In this document: one piece after another, positions 16,519 through 26,346 of the stretch
Layout: each line of letters starts with the position of its first letter
Position numbering within the stretch: position 1 is the stretch's first letter
From: Marinifilaceae bacterium
Lineage (GTDB): Bacteria; Bacteroidota; Bacteroidia; Bacteroidales; Marinifilaceae
Length of the DNA stretch: 36,466 nt
Assembly (NCBI GenBank): GCA_025210485.1
Contig: JAOARN010000125.1
Span: forward strand, 1-36,466
Reading direction: 5' to 3'
Position numbers and translations under genes: made by a program
Notes under the pieces: model-generated
Told to the model about the DNA's origin: nothing
Databases searched by the model: none
Seen by the model: only the letters and a program-made list of their open reading frames with translations

Positions 16519-17358
16519 ATGATTGATATACAGCTAGATAAGAGACAATTTCTAGAGGCAGCAATTGAAGCAAGCTTACGAGCCGGAGAAAAAATCCAAG
16601 AAGTGTATGAGGGAAGAAATCGAGATGAATTTGAATTAAAACTCGATCAATCTCCACTTACAGTGGCTGATAAAAAAGCAAATTCAGTAATTTTAAAATT
16701 ACTAGGTCAGTTCGATATTCCGGTTTTAAGTGAAGAAGGAAGACACGAACCATACGAAATGCGTAAAGATTGGGATCTGTGTTGGATTGTTGACCCTTTA
16801 GATGGAACAAAGGAATTCTTAAAGAAAAATCATGAATTCACTGTAAACATCGCATTAACTAAAGATGGAAAACCTATTTTAGGTGTTATTTATGTGCCAA
16901 TTTTCAAACAGCTTTATTTTGGTTGTCCTGAAATTGGAGCATATAAAGCCAAACATGTTTCTATCAAAAAATGGGATTTAGAAGAACTAATTGGTCGTTC
17001 ACAAAAAATCAAATCAACTGCTGATCATCCAAGCGTAGTGCATATTTTAGCATCTCGCTCACATATGAATGGTCTTACACAACAATTCGTTGATAAATTC
17101 TCCAAAAAGAATGAAATTAGATTTGTAAGTGTTGGATCTTCATTAAAATTATGTCAGGTAGCTGAAGGTCGTGCACACCTTTACCCTCGTTATGCTCCTA
17201 CTATGGAGTGGGATATCGCAGCAGGACATGCAATTGTAAATGCAGCTGGTGGACATGTTTACATCTACAACGATCCTACTCGTGAGCTAACTTACAACAA
17301 GGAAGACTTGGTTAACCCATGGTTCTTATGTAAAGCTCCTGGTGTAGTTGTTGAATAA
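16519..17358 (+). CDS. cysQ: 3'(2'),5'-bisphosphate nucleotidase CysQ
   Basis: 279 aa, inositol-monophosphatase superfamily. Metal-site motifs are complete: SEEGR with Glu72/Glu73, the hallmark DPLDGTKEF from Asp92, and the C-terminal WDIAAGHAIV with Asp232. It hydrolyses the PAP left after PAPS reduction (or sulfotransfer) to AMP in the cytoplasm, relieving PAP inhibition. The length is somewhat above E. coli CysQ (246 aa), normal for Bacteroidota. It is second in a unit with the SLC13 permease, which supports a sulfate-assimilation link, though cysD/cysN/cysH are not in the window. It ends in a hairpin terminator. Confidence 0.92.
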   Translation: MIDIQLDKRQFLEAAIEASLRAGEKIQEVYEGRNRDEFELKLDQSPLTVADKKANSVILKLLGQFDIPVLSEEGRHEPYEMRKDWDLCWIVDPLDGTKEFLKKNHEFTVNIALTKDGKPILGVIYVPIFKQLYFGCPEIGAYKAKHVSIKKWDLEELIGRSQKIKSTADHPSVVHILASRSHMNGLTQQFVDKFSKKNEIRFVSVGSSLKLCQVAEGRAHLYPRYAPTMEWDIAAGHAIVNAAGGHVYIYNDPTRELTYNKEDLVNPWFLCKAPGVVVE

Positions 17359-17393
17359 CACATATAGTAAAATTGTGTAAGTAATTCACTTAC

Positions 17394-17446
17394 AGAGAAG
17401 GCAGATATATTATATTCTATATAATTATTTGCCTTTTCTCATTTTT
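17394..17446 (+). terminator. Terminator after cysQ
   Basis: GAGAAGGCA (17395-17403) pairs with TGCCTTTTCTC (17430-17440) with a small bulge. The AT-rich inner part can also pair, and a T run follows. Confidence 0.65.
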
Positions 17447-17472
17447 AATAAAAAAACAATAAATATATTTTC

Positions 17473-17994
17473 ATGACCGAACTACTTGAAATACTAAAAA
17501 TAAGCATACCTTCATTGATTGTAGCATCTACATCATATTTATTGATAAAAAAACTTATGGATTCTAGAATCAAACAGCTTGAATTAGAAAAATTCAAAGA
17601 ACTTAATAAGGAAAGCTTAACTATAAGATTACAGGCCTACGAAAGATTAATACTCCTATGTGAACGAATCAACCCAAATTCTCTAATAATCAGAGAAAAT
17701 CAGTCAGGCTTAACAAACTTTGAACTTGAACATAAACTTGTAGCATCCCTAAAATCAGAATTCGAACACAATCTATCTCAACAATTATACATCTCAAACA
17801 AAGCATGGAGAAAGGTAAACGAAACAAAAGATGAAATTATAATGTTGATCCGAAAAGAAGCATCTCAACTTGAAAAACAAGATTCTTCATTAGGATTATG
17901 CAAATCAATTATTGAAACATATTCACAAAACAACAATATCGTTGAAGAAAGTATAGAACTATTAAAAAAAGAAGTTTCTACCATCTGGAATTAA
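17473..17994 (+). CDS. Small membrane-anchored helical protein
   Basis: 173 aa, family not named with certainty. Residues ~6-27 (LEILKISIPSLIVASTSYLL) form a single N-terminal transmembrane segment. It is followed by a Lys-rich, coiled-coil-like helix (KKLMDSRIKQLELEKFKELN) and a helical cytosolic part that includes RLQAYERLILLCERINP and AWRKVNETKDEIIMLIRKEA. The layout resembles a conserved Bacteroidota protein family of unknown function. It lies 114 bp after cysQ (behind a terminator) and 85 bp before phoH on the same strand, so it may be co-transcribed with phoH. No catalytic residues are visible. Confidence 0.75.
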   Translation: MTELLEILKISIPSLIVASTSYLLIKKLMDSRIKQLELEKFKELNKESLTIRLQAYERLILLCERINPNSLIIRENQSGLTNFELEHKLVASLKSEFEHNLSQQLYISNKAWRKVNETKDEIIMLIRKEASQLEKQDSSLGLCKSIIETYSQNNNIVEESIELLKKEVSTIWN

Positions 17995-18079
17995 CCTCAA
18001 TATTTAGATAAAAAAAGAAGATTATATTAAGTAATATTTCGTAAATTAGACTCAGTTACTCAAACATAAAAAAAACGAA

Positions 18080-19069
18080 ATGATAGAAAAAACAATTAGT
18101 TTAGGAAGTATTGATCCCTTAGAATTTTATGGTGTAAACAATAAAAAATTAGAAGTACTACGAGAACTTTTTCCTAAATTAAACATTGTAGCCAGAGGTG
18201 ATAAAATTATTGTAAATGGCGAAAATGGTCTTCTTGAATTATTCGAGAAAAAGATAGATTTACTTATTCAACATTTCGACAAGTACAATGTTTTAACTCT
18301 TTCGAATCTAAAACGCATCGTATTAGAAGGTTCACCAGAACTTGAAAGTCTGGATAATCCTGAAAATATAATATTATTCGGTAATAATGGAAAGATAATC
18401 AGAGCTAGAACTCACAATCAAAAAGTATTGGTAGATAGCTCTGCAAAAAACGATATGGTTTTCGCATTTGGACCTGCTGGCTCAGGAAAGACCTATACCG
18501 CTATTGCACTAGCTGTAAAAGCTCTACGAAACGGTGAAGTGAAAAAGATTATTCTTAGCCGACCAGCTGTCGAGGCAGGCGAAAGCTTAGGTTTTTTACC
18601 TGGAGATCTGAAAGAAAAAATCGACCCATATCTTCAACCACTATACGATGCCTTATCGGATATGATACCTCCCAAAAAATTGGCTGAATATTTCCATTCT
18701 GAAATAATTCAAATTGCGCCACTAGCCTATATGAGAGGTCGAACACTTAATCATGCTTTTGTAATTCTTGACGAGGCACAAAACACAACTACAAAACAGT
18801 TGAAAATGTTTCTAACAAGAATGGGCACAAATGGGAAATTCATGATTACTGGAGACATAAGCCAAATTGACTTACCAAAAAAACAATCATCCGGGATGGT
18901 CCAAGCATCACGTATACTTAAAAATATAGAAGGCATAGGGATGGTTTATTTCGACAACAGGGATATAATAAGACACCGACTTGTGAAAGAAATAGTATCA
19001 GCATACGAAAAGGACGAGGAGAAACGAATCGAAAAAGAAAATAAAAAATCAGAAACTAAAGAACAGTAA
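18080..19069 (+). CDS. phoH: PhoH family ATPase
   Basis: 329 aa, the usual PhoH length. The N-terminal region (about 8-110) carries the conserved start DPLEFYGVNNKKL. The ATPase domain has Walker A GPAGSGKT (131-138), RPAVEAGESLGFLPGDLKEK, the MRGRTLNHAFVILDEAQN block with Walker B Asp231-Glu232, and the sensor segment MITGDISQIDLP. PhoH proteins are cytoplasmic P-loop NTPases related to the SF1 helicase fold and linked to RNA metabolism. The C-terminus ends in a charged Lys/Glu tail. A 14-bp inverted repeat with a nested palindrome follows the stop. Confidence 0.95.
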   Translation: MIEKTISLGSIDPLEFYGVNNKKLEVLRELFPKLNIVARGDKIIVNGENGLLELFEKKIDLLIQHFDKYNVLTLSNLKRIVLEGSPELESLDNPENIILFGNNGKIIRARTHNQKVLVDSSAKNDMVFAFGPAGSGKTYTAIALAVKALRNGEVKKIILSRPAVEAGESLGFLPGDLKEKIDPYLQPLYDALSDMIPPKKLAEYFHSEIIQIAPLAYMRGRTLNHAFVILDEAQNTTTKQLKMFLTRMGTNGKFMITGDISQIDLPKKQSSGMVQASRILKNIEGIGMVYFDNRDIIRHRLVKEIVSAYEKDEEKRIEKENKKSETKEQ

Positions 19070-19116
19070 GCCTAACAAACATCTGAATATATTCCAAATA
19101 CACCTCCTATAAACAC

Positions 19117-19180
19117 ATCCGAAGCTTTTGATTAAATTAAGTAATAATATTATTACGAGTCCTAAACAAAAGCTTCGGAT
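19117..19180. repeat. Nested inverted repeat after phoH
   Basis: ATCCGAAGCTTTTG (19117-19130) and CAAAAGCTTCGGAT (19167-19180) are perfect 14-bp arms. In the 36-bp loop lies a second perfect palindrome, GTAATAATATTATTAC (19141-19156). No T-tract follows. It could be a large cruciform or terminator, an attachment-like site, or a remnant of a short mobile element beside the orphan nuclease-like gene. Confidence 0.75.
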
Positions 19181-19263
19181 TCGGAATAACTAGACGAATC
19201 AGTTATACAATCTACTAAACTAATACATACATTCCCAAATACTTAAAAACAATTAGCCAAAAT

Positions 19264-19899
19264 ATGAAACAAAAAGAGATTATAGAATTTGATTACCAAA
19301 AACGACTTAGTGAAATCTTAGACCTTTCTTGGAAAATCTTTAAATCTCAATTCATATATGGAAGACACGAAATAAATAAAGAAGCGCCATTCCAACATCA
19401 TTTTGCTCAAATAATTAGAAGTGTAGGTAATCTATATTCGATTGCTGAAAAAGATCTTTTCAAAGTTGACTTAGAAACAAAGTGCGAAAATATTAATGGA
19501 AAATCTAAATACATTGATATATCCTGTGAATTTGTAGATATAATAAAATGTGCACTTGAATTGAAATTTAAAACAGCAAAACAAGGAGCACAAGACCATG
19601 GGCGAATTGATGCTTACATTGACATCAAAGCACTTGAACTTGTAACAGAAAAACTGTTTGATTTGGGCAAATTCTATATGATCACAGATAGCACACCATA
19701 TATAAAACAATCGGTGAAAGGTGTTGGCACTGTCTTCGCCACCCATAACGGACATATTAGTGAAAAAGGAAAAGAATTATGGTATAACAGCAAAGGGCGA
19801 GAACAGATTCGACTGAGTTTGAGAAATTCATATCAATTTGAATGGGAAAAAATAAATAATTGGTACTTTCTTGATTTAACGGTTTCCAAAACAACTTAG
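19264..19899 (+). CDS. Orphan PD-(D/E)XK-like (restriction-endonuclease-fold) protein
   Basis: 211 aa, no family name recognised. The segment KYIDISCEFVDIIKCALELK, with FK following, reads as an Asp on one strand and, after a turn, Glu-x-Lys on the next: the PD-(D/E)XK nuclease pattern (Asp in DIS, then ELK). It is followed by a polar helix with HGRIDAYIDIKALE. The N-terminal EAPFQHHFAQIIRSVGNLYS also resembles restriction-like proteins. The C-terminus ends in two aromatic strands. There is no methyltransferase, helicase or antitoxin partner next to it. It has its own AT-rich flanks, with the nested inverted repeat upstream. Possible roles are a solitary nuclease, a remnant of a restriction system, or a non-nuclease member of the fold. 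Confidence 0.6.
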   Translation: MKQKEIIEFDYQKRLSEILDLSWKIFKSQFIYGRHEINKEAPFQHHFAQIIRSVGNLYSIAEKDLFKVDLETKCENINGKSKYIDISCEFVDIIKCALELKFKTAKQGAQDHGRIDAYIDIKALELVTEKLFDLGKFYMITDSTPYIKQSVKGVGTVFATHNGHISEKGKELWYNSKGREQIRLSLRNSYQFEWEKINNWYFLDLTVSKTT

Positions 19900-20306
19900 A
19901 AACTCTAGTACAACAATCTTTAGCATTAAAAAGACTCAAGCTAAATGATATAAAAACCAACGAATTATTATTGCTTTTATAATAGCCATAAACATCAAAT
20001 ACGAACAATTAAAGAAAAAAATCTACTATAGTTTTGATTGGCAACCAATAACTCTCAAAACAATAAATTATCACTGGCTCCTATCTGACTTTTTTTTACT
20101 AATATTGCAGTCATTTCTAAAAAATAAATATTGAATATCCAATACTAAAAAAAATGTTTTTAATTCAATAAATAATATAAAATATCGATCTCGAAACTTA
20201 TATTAGATTTTTTTAGCATCATCGAAGATAATATAACAAAGATTAATCATTAATTCTAAATTATATTTCTATATTTAATTCATTAAATTGAAATTATCAT
20301 AAAATC
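19900..20306 (+). other. Gene-free region before dnaX
   Basis: 407 bp, very AT-rich. It has small inverted repeats TTTAGC/GCTAAA (near 19919-19946) and ATTGG-CAA-CCAAT (around 20037-20049), either of which could end the upstream transcript. A weak TATATTTC box lies about 40 bp before dnaX. The minus-strand ORF crossing this area overlaps the preceding gene and looks spurious. Confidence 0.4.
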
Positions 20307-22097
20307 ATGAGTTCATACGTTGTTTCAGCAAGAAAATATCGTCCACAAAGCTTTTCCACAGTAATAGGTCAAGAGAATATTACATCAACTTTAAAAAACG
20401 CAATCGTAAATGAAAAATTAGCACACGCATATTTATTTTGCGGACCTAGAGGAGTTGGAAAAACATCCTGTGCCCGATTATTTGCAAAAACAATCAACTG
20501 TCTTAGCCCTGTCAACAAAGAGGCTTGTAACAAATGCGAATCATGCCTTGCATTTAATGAGAACAGGTCATACAATATCCACGAATTAGATGCTGCATCA
20601 AACAACTCGGTTGAAGATATTAGAACAATAAATGAGTCGGTTCGAATACGTCCTCAAATAGGAAACTATAGTGTATATATAATTGACGAGGTGCATATGT
20701 TATCAACAACAGCCTTTAACGCATTTCTGAAAACATTAGAAGAACCGCCAGCTCATGCCATATTCATATTAGCAACTACCGAAAAACATAAAATTCTACC
20801 TACAATTCTTTCAAGATGTCAAACATATGACTTTAAAAGAATTAGCGTATTAAATACAATAAAACAGCTTCAAAAAATTGCCTTAAACGAAGGAATAAAG
20901 ATAAGTGAAGACAGCTTAAATCTGGTTGCTCAAAAAGCAGATGGAGCAATGCGTGATGCCCTTTCTATCTTTGACCAAGTGGTAAGCTTCTGCGGAAATG
21001 ACATTGAATACAAACAAGTTGTAAGACAATTAAACATTCTTGATGCAGATTACTACTTCCAACTAATAGAAGCATTTATAATTGGCGATATAACAAAAAT
21101 ACTATTAACTGTTGATGAAATAACAGACAAAGGATTTAATTTACAACATTTCCTTATGGGTATGAGTTCTCATTTCCGAAATTTACTTGTAGCTAAAGAT
21201 GGAAAAACAGTAAACCTAATTGAAGCAAGCCAGAGCATTAGAGAAAAATTTCTTCAACAAACAAGCAAATGTTCCAATTTACATATACTAAAATCATTAG
21301 ATATTATAAATAAAGCTGACATCAACTTCAAATCAAGTCTAAATCAGCGACTACATACAGAGCTTTGTCTTCTAAATTTACTACAGGTATTTAACAATCA
21401 GACAGAAACAGAAAAAAAAACTGAAAAGCTAGATGTTATCAACCAAACTAAAGATAAAAGAATTGCAGAGACTAAACCCTCTGCAAAACAAGAAGATAAC
21501 AAAACAAAGCCTGCCAATAAAGAAGTAAAAACCCCAGAGAACAAGGAAGTCAAAGTAGAAAAAAAAGAAACTAAAGAAGCAGTAACAGATAATACTTCTA
21601 TTCCGAAGACACATAAAAAAACTGGAATAAAGCAAACAGTTTCAATCAAAGATTTAATGAACTCTGGAATAAGTTCAAAAAAAACAGAACCGACAAAAAA
21701 GAATGAGGAAGAAGTAAAAACTTCTACAGAAAAAAAATACTTTGAATTCACATTAGAGAATCTAAAAAAATCATTTAAAAAATTAGAACAAAGTCCAAGA
21801 TTATCTGACAGATACAAAACCAGCATAAGATTAATCCATCCTGAAATATCGGATAACCAAATACTTATAAAGGTTAACAATGATATCCAGTTGAGTGATA
21901 TGAAACAAATGAACGGAATGTTAAAAACATATTTCAATAGAGTATTTAACAAAACCGATATAGAAATAATTTTAAAAATGGACGAAACTAATAGCCGAAA
22001 AAGAAACTTTACAAGTGCAGATAAATTCCAATATTTAGCGGAAAAGAATCCAGTTTTAAAACTACTAAAACAAAAAATGTCACTTGATTTTGAATAA
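20307..22097 (+). CDS. dnaX: DNA polymerase III subunit gamma/tau
   Basis: 596 aa clamp-loader ATPase. Walker A GPRGVGKT (46-53), zinc ligands Cys65, Cys74, Cys77 and Cys80 (CX8CX2CX2C), DEVHMLS Walker B, sensor ATTEKHKILPTILSRC with the SRC arginine finger, and domain III to about residue 365. After this comes a low-complexity Lys/Glu/Thr linker (about 366-475) and a conserved-looking C-terminal domain (about 480-596) that should serve tau functions. At 21411-21420 the boundary is marked by G followed by nine A. A one-base slip up or down there meets a stop within about four codons, giving a ~371-374 aa gamma-sized product. A strong terminator follows at 22131. Confidence 0.96.
   Translation: MSSYVVSARKYRPQSFSTVIGQENITSTLKNAIVNEKLAHAYLFCGPRGVGKTSCARLFAKTINCLSPVNKEACNKCESCLAFNENRSYNIHELDAASNNSVEDIRTINESVRIRPQIGNYSVYIIDEVHMLSTTAFNAFLKTLEEPPAHAIFILATTEKHKILPTILSRCQTYDFKRISVLNTIKQLQKIALNEGIKISEDSLNLVAQKADGAMRDALSIFDQVVSFCGNDIEYKQVVRQLNILDADYYFQLIEAFIIGDITKILLTVDEITDKGFNLQHFLMGMSSHFRNLLVAKDGKTVNLIEASQSIREKFLQQTSKCSNLHILKSLDIINKADINFKSSLNQRLHTELCLLNLLQVFNNQTETEKKTEKLDVINQTKDKRIAETKPSAKQEDNKTKPANKEVKTPENKEVKVEKKETKEAVTDNTSIPKTHKKTGIKQTVSIKDLMNSGISSKKTEPTKKNEEEVKTSTEKKYFEFTLENLKKSFKKLEQSPRLSDRYKTSIRLIHPEISDNQILIKVNNDIQLSDMKQMNGMLKTYFNRVFNKTDIEIILKMDETNSRKRNFTSADKFQYLAEKNPVLKLLKQKMSLDFE
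21411..21420 (+). promoter_or_regulatory. Possible slippage (recoding) site in dnaX
   Basis: Codons GAA AAA AAA ACT contain an uninterrupted A9 run (21412-21420) at residues 369-372. With one extra A the frame reads AAC TGA at once; with one A fewer it reads CTG AAA AGC TAG. Both outcomes end the protein right after domain III. Thermus dnaX makes gamma by transcriptional slippage on a similar A run. Several A8 runs nearby weaken the argument. Confidence 0.4.
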
Positions 22098-22130
22098 ATT
22101 TTAAAAATAGGTTGTATAGCATATTTTTGG

Positions 22131-22175
22131 AAGCCATTAAACTTGAATAAAAAGCAGTTTAATGGCTTTTATTTT
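22131..22175 (+). terminator. Terminator after dnaX
   Basis: AAGCCATTAAAC (22131-22142) and GTTTAATGGCTT (22157-22168) form a perfect 12-bp stem, followed by TTTTATTTT. Confidence 0.9.
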
Positions 22176-24832
<2,657 letters not shown>

Positions 24833-24875
24833 AATATAATTTAACTTTTGTATTTTTTGACACAAAAATTTTAAT

Positions 24876-24915
24876 AAAATGGGTATTAAATACATATGTA
24901 TTTATACCCATTTTT
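24876..24915 (+). terminator. Terminator after the isocitrate dehydrogenase gene
   Basis: The arm AAAATGGGTATTAAATACAT pairs with ATGTATTTATACCCATTTTT with a single bulged base, and the 3' arm ends in a T-run. Confidence 0.85.
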
Positions 24916-24984
24916 AGTATACAGCAAACAATAATGTTAAATTTATCTATATTCAAAATTAATTACATAATTATTGCCTAAAAA

Positions 24985-25008
24985 CATATATCAAAATTTT
25001 GATATATG
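24985..25008. promoter_or_regulatory. Perfect 24-bp palindrome upstream of citDEF, candidate operator
   Basis: The half-site CATATATCAAAA is followed directly by its exact reverse complement, with no spacer. It lies about 130 bp before citD, with no T-tract, so an operator is more likely than a terminator. Its centre reads ATCAA-N4-TTGAT, the inside-out form of the Crp/Fnr-type TTGAT-N4-ATCAA site. A weak promoter, TTG (25069-25071), 18 bp, TAAATTGA, lies downstream. Confidence 0.6.
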
Positions 25009-25135
25009 ATACTAAAACTTAAAATTCGCAGAGTCAAAAACAAATAAATTATCAAAACAAAAAAAAGATTGTACACTTCTGTTTACTAGTAAATTGAAGT
25101 AGATACAATAATTATAATACAAATCTTTTTTAACG

Positions 25136-25423
25136 ATGATACCTAAAAATAAAGCTCAAGCAGGTACATTTGAATCAGGAGACATCATGATTCTTTTAGA
25201 ACCTATTGAGGAAAATAGAAATGAAATCGATTTGTCTTCGAATGTGTTATTACAATTTGAAGATGATATCAGGAATGTAATCAATACAGTTCTTGATAAA
25301 TATGAAATTACTAATGTTAGAGTAATTGCTAAAGATAAGGGTGCTTTAACTCCAACAATTGAAGCAAGAGTAGAAACAGCAGTAAAAAGATCACTAGGTA
25401 TTCAGGAGGGTACATTGCAATGA
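25136..25423 (+). CDS. citD: Citrate lyase acyl carrier protein (gamma subunit)
   Basis: 95 aa. Ser14 in AGTFESGD is the attachment site for the phosphoribosyl-dephospho-CoA prosthetic group. The rest fits CitD, with the SSNVLLQFEDDIRNVI helix and ALTPTIEARVETAVKR. It carries the acetyl/citryl thioester between the alpha and beta subunits in the cytoplasmic citrate lyase complex (citrate to oxaloacetate plus acetate). First gene of citDEF; its stop overlaps the citE start by 4 nt (ATGA). A candidate operator palindrome precedes it. The maturation genes citC, citX and citG are not in this window. Confidence 0.95.
   Translation: MIPKNKAQAGTFESGDIMILLEPIEENRNEIDLSSNVLLQFEDDIRNVINTVLDKYEITNVRVIAKDKGALTPTIEARVETAVKRSLGIQEGTLQ
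25404..25410 (+). promoter_or_regulatory. Shine-Dalgarno-like site for citE
   Basis: AGGAGGG inside the last codons of citD, 9 nt before the citE ATG at 25420. Such a strong match is unusual in this window, whose genes otherwise start without SD sequences. It also codes citD residues (QEG), so it may be partly coincidental. Confidence 0.45.
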
Positions 25424-26313
25424 AAAGAAAAAGAAGAAGTATGTTGTACATACCAGGTAACAACCCTGCGATGATTCAACAATCAGGAGTTTACGGATGT
25501 GACGCAGTATTACTTGACCTTGAGGATGCTGTAGCTTTAAACCAAAAAGATGCAGCTCGTATCTTAGTTAGAAACATGATCAAAACAGTAAACTTCTACG
25601 ATACTGAAGTTTGTGTTCGTGTTAACAACCCAAATACTCCATTCGGTATTTCCGACCTTGAAGAAATTGTACCTCTACAACCAAACAATATCAGATTCCC
25701 AAAAACGGAATCAGTTGATGATGTTAACCAATTTATGGCAGAGGTAGAAAGAATCGAAAAAGAGCACGGTATTGAAAATCCAACGATGACAATTCACGTA
25801 ATGATCGAAACTGCTAAAGGTGTTGCAAACGTTTATGAAATTGCAAAATCTCATCCACGTATCGATGCTATTACTATCGGTGGTCAAGACCTTACTGCTG
25901 ACATGGGAATTGAAAAAACTATGGACGGAGTAGGTATTGACTATGCACGTAAGAGAATTGTTATGGCAGGTAAAGCATGTAATCTTGACGTTTTAGATAC
26001 TGTATTTGCAGATGTAAACGACGAAGAAGGATTACGTGAAGAAACTAGATATATCAAGAAACTAGGTTTTGCTGGTAAAGCAATGATTAATCCTCGACAA
26101 GTTGATGGAATTCACGAGGTATTTAATCCAACCGAAAAAGAAATTAGATATGCTTACAGAGTTTATTCTGAATTCTACAAGAATAAATTAGAAGGTATTG
26201 GTGTATTTGCTATCGATGGTAAAATGATTGATGCACCAGTTGTTCAAAGAGCAATTACTGTATTAAATCTTGCAGGAATTAGTCTTGAAGAGATTGAAGA
26301 AAATTACAAGTAA
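25420..26313 (+). CDS. citE: Citrate lyase beta subunit (citryl-ACP lyase)
   Basis: 297 aa, HpcH/HpaI aldolase superfamily (TIM barrel). The N-terminus RRSMLYIPGNNPAMIQ is typical of CitE, and DAVLLDLEDAVALNQKDAAR gives the substrate-binding strand. Mg ligands are expected at Glu130 (IETAKGV) and Asp157 (GGQDLTADMG), and KAMINPRQVDGIHEVF follows. It cleaves citryl-ACP to oxaloacetate and acetyl-ACP. The 4-nt overlap with citD and 33-nt gap to citF indicate one operon. In isolation it could be confused with other CitE-like lyases, but the citD and citF neighbours settle it. Confidence 0.96.
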   Translation: MKRKRRSMLYIPGNNPAMIQQSGVYGCDAVLLDLEDAVALNQKDAARILVRNMIKTVNFYDTEVCVRVNNPNTPFGISDLEEIVPLQPNNIRFPKTESVDDVNQFMAEVERIEKEHGIENPTMTIHVMIETAKGVANVYEIAKSHPRIDAITIGGQDLTADMGIEKTMDGVGIDYARKRIVMAGKACNLDVLDTVFADVNDEEGLREETRYIKKLGFAGKAMINPRQVDGIHEVFNPTEKEIRYAYRVYSEFYKNKLEGIGVFAIDGKMIDAPVVQRAITVLNLAGISLEEIEENYK

Positions 26314-26346
26314 ATCAGGCCTGTAACGTATTAAATTGAATTTGTT

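Noticed and set aside
19757-20008. Minus-strand ORF of 83 aa overlapping the 3' end of the nuclease-like gene
   Set aside because: It overlaps a better gene, its composition is low in information, and no promoter was seen.
21398-21952. Minus-strand ORF of 184 aa opposite dnaX
   Set aside because: It is antisense to the Lys/Glu-rich linker; AAA/GAA codons read backwards give Phe/Leu/Ser-rich sequence. The sense frame is clearly DnaX.
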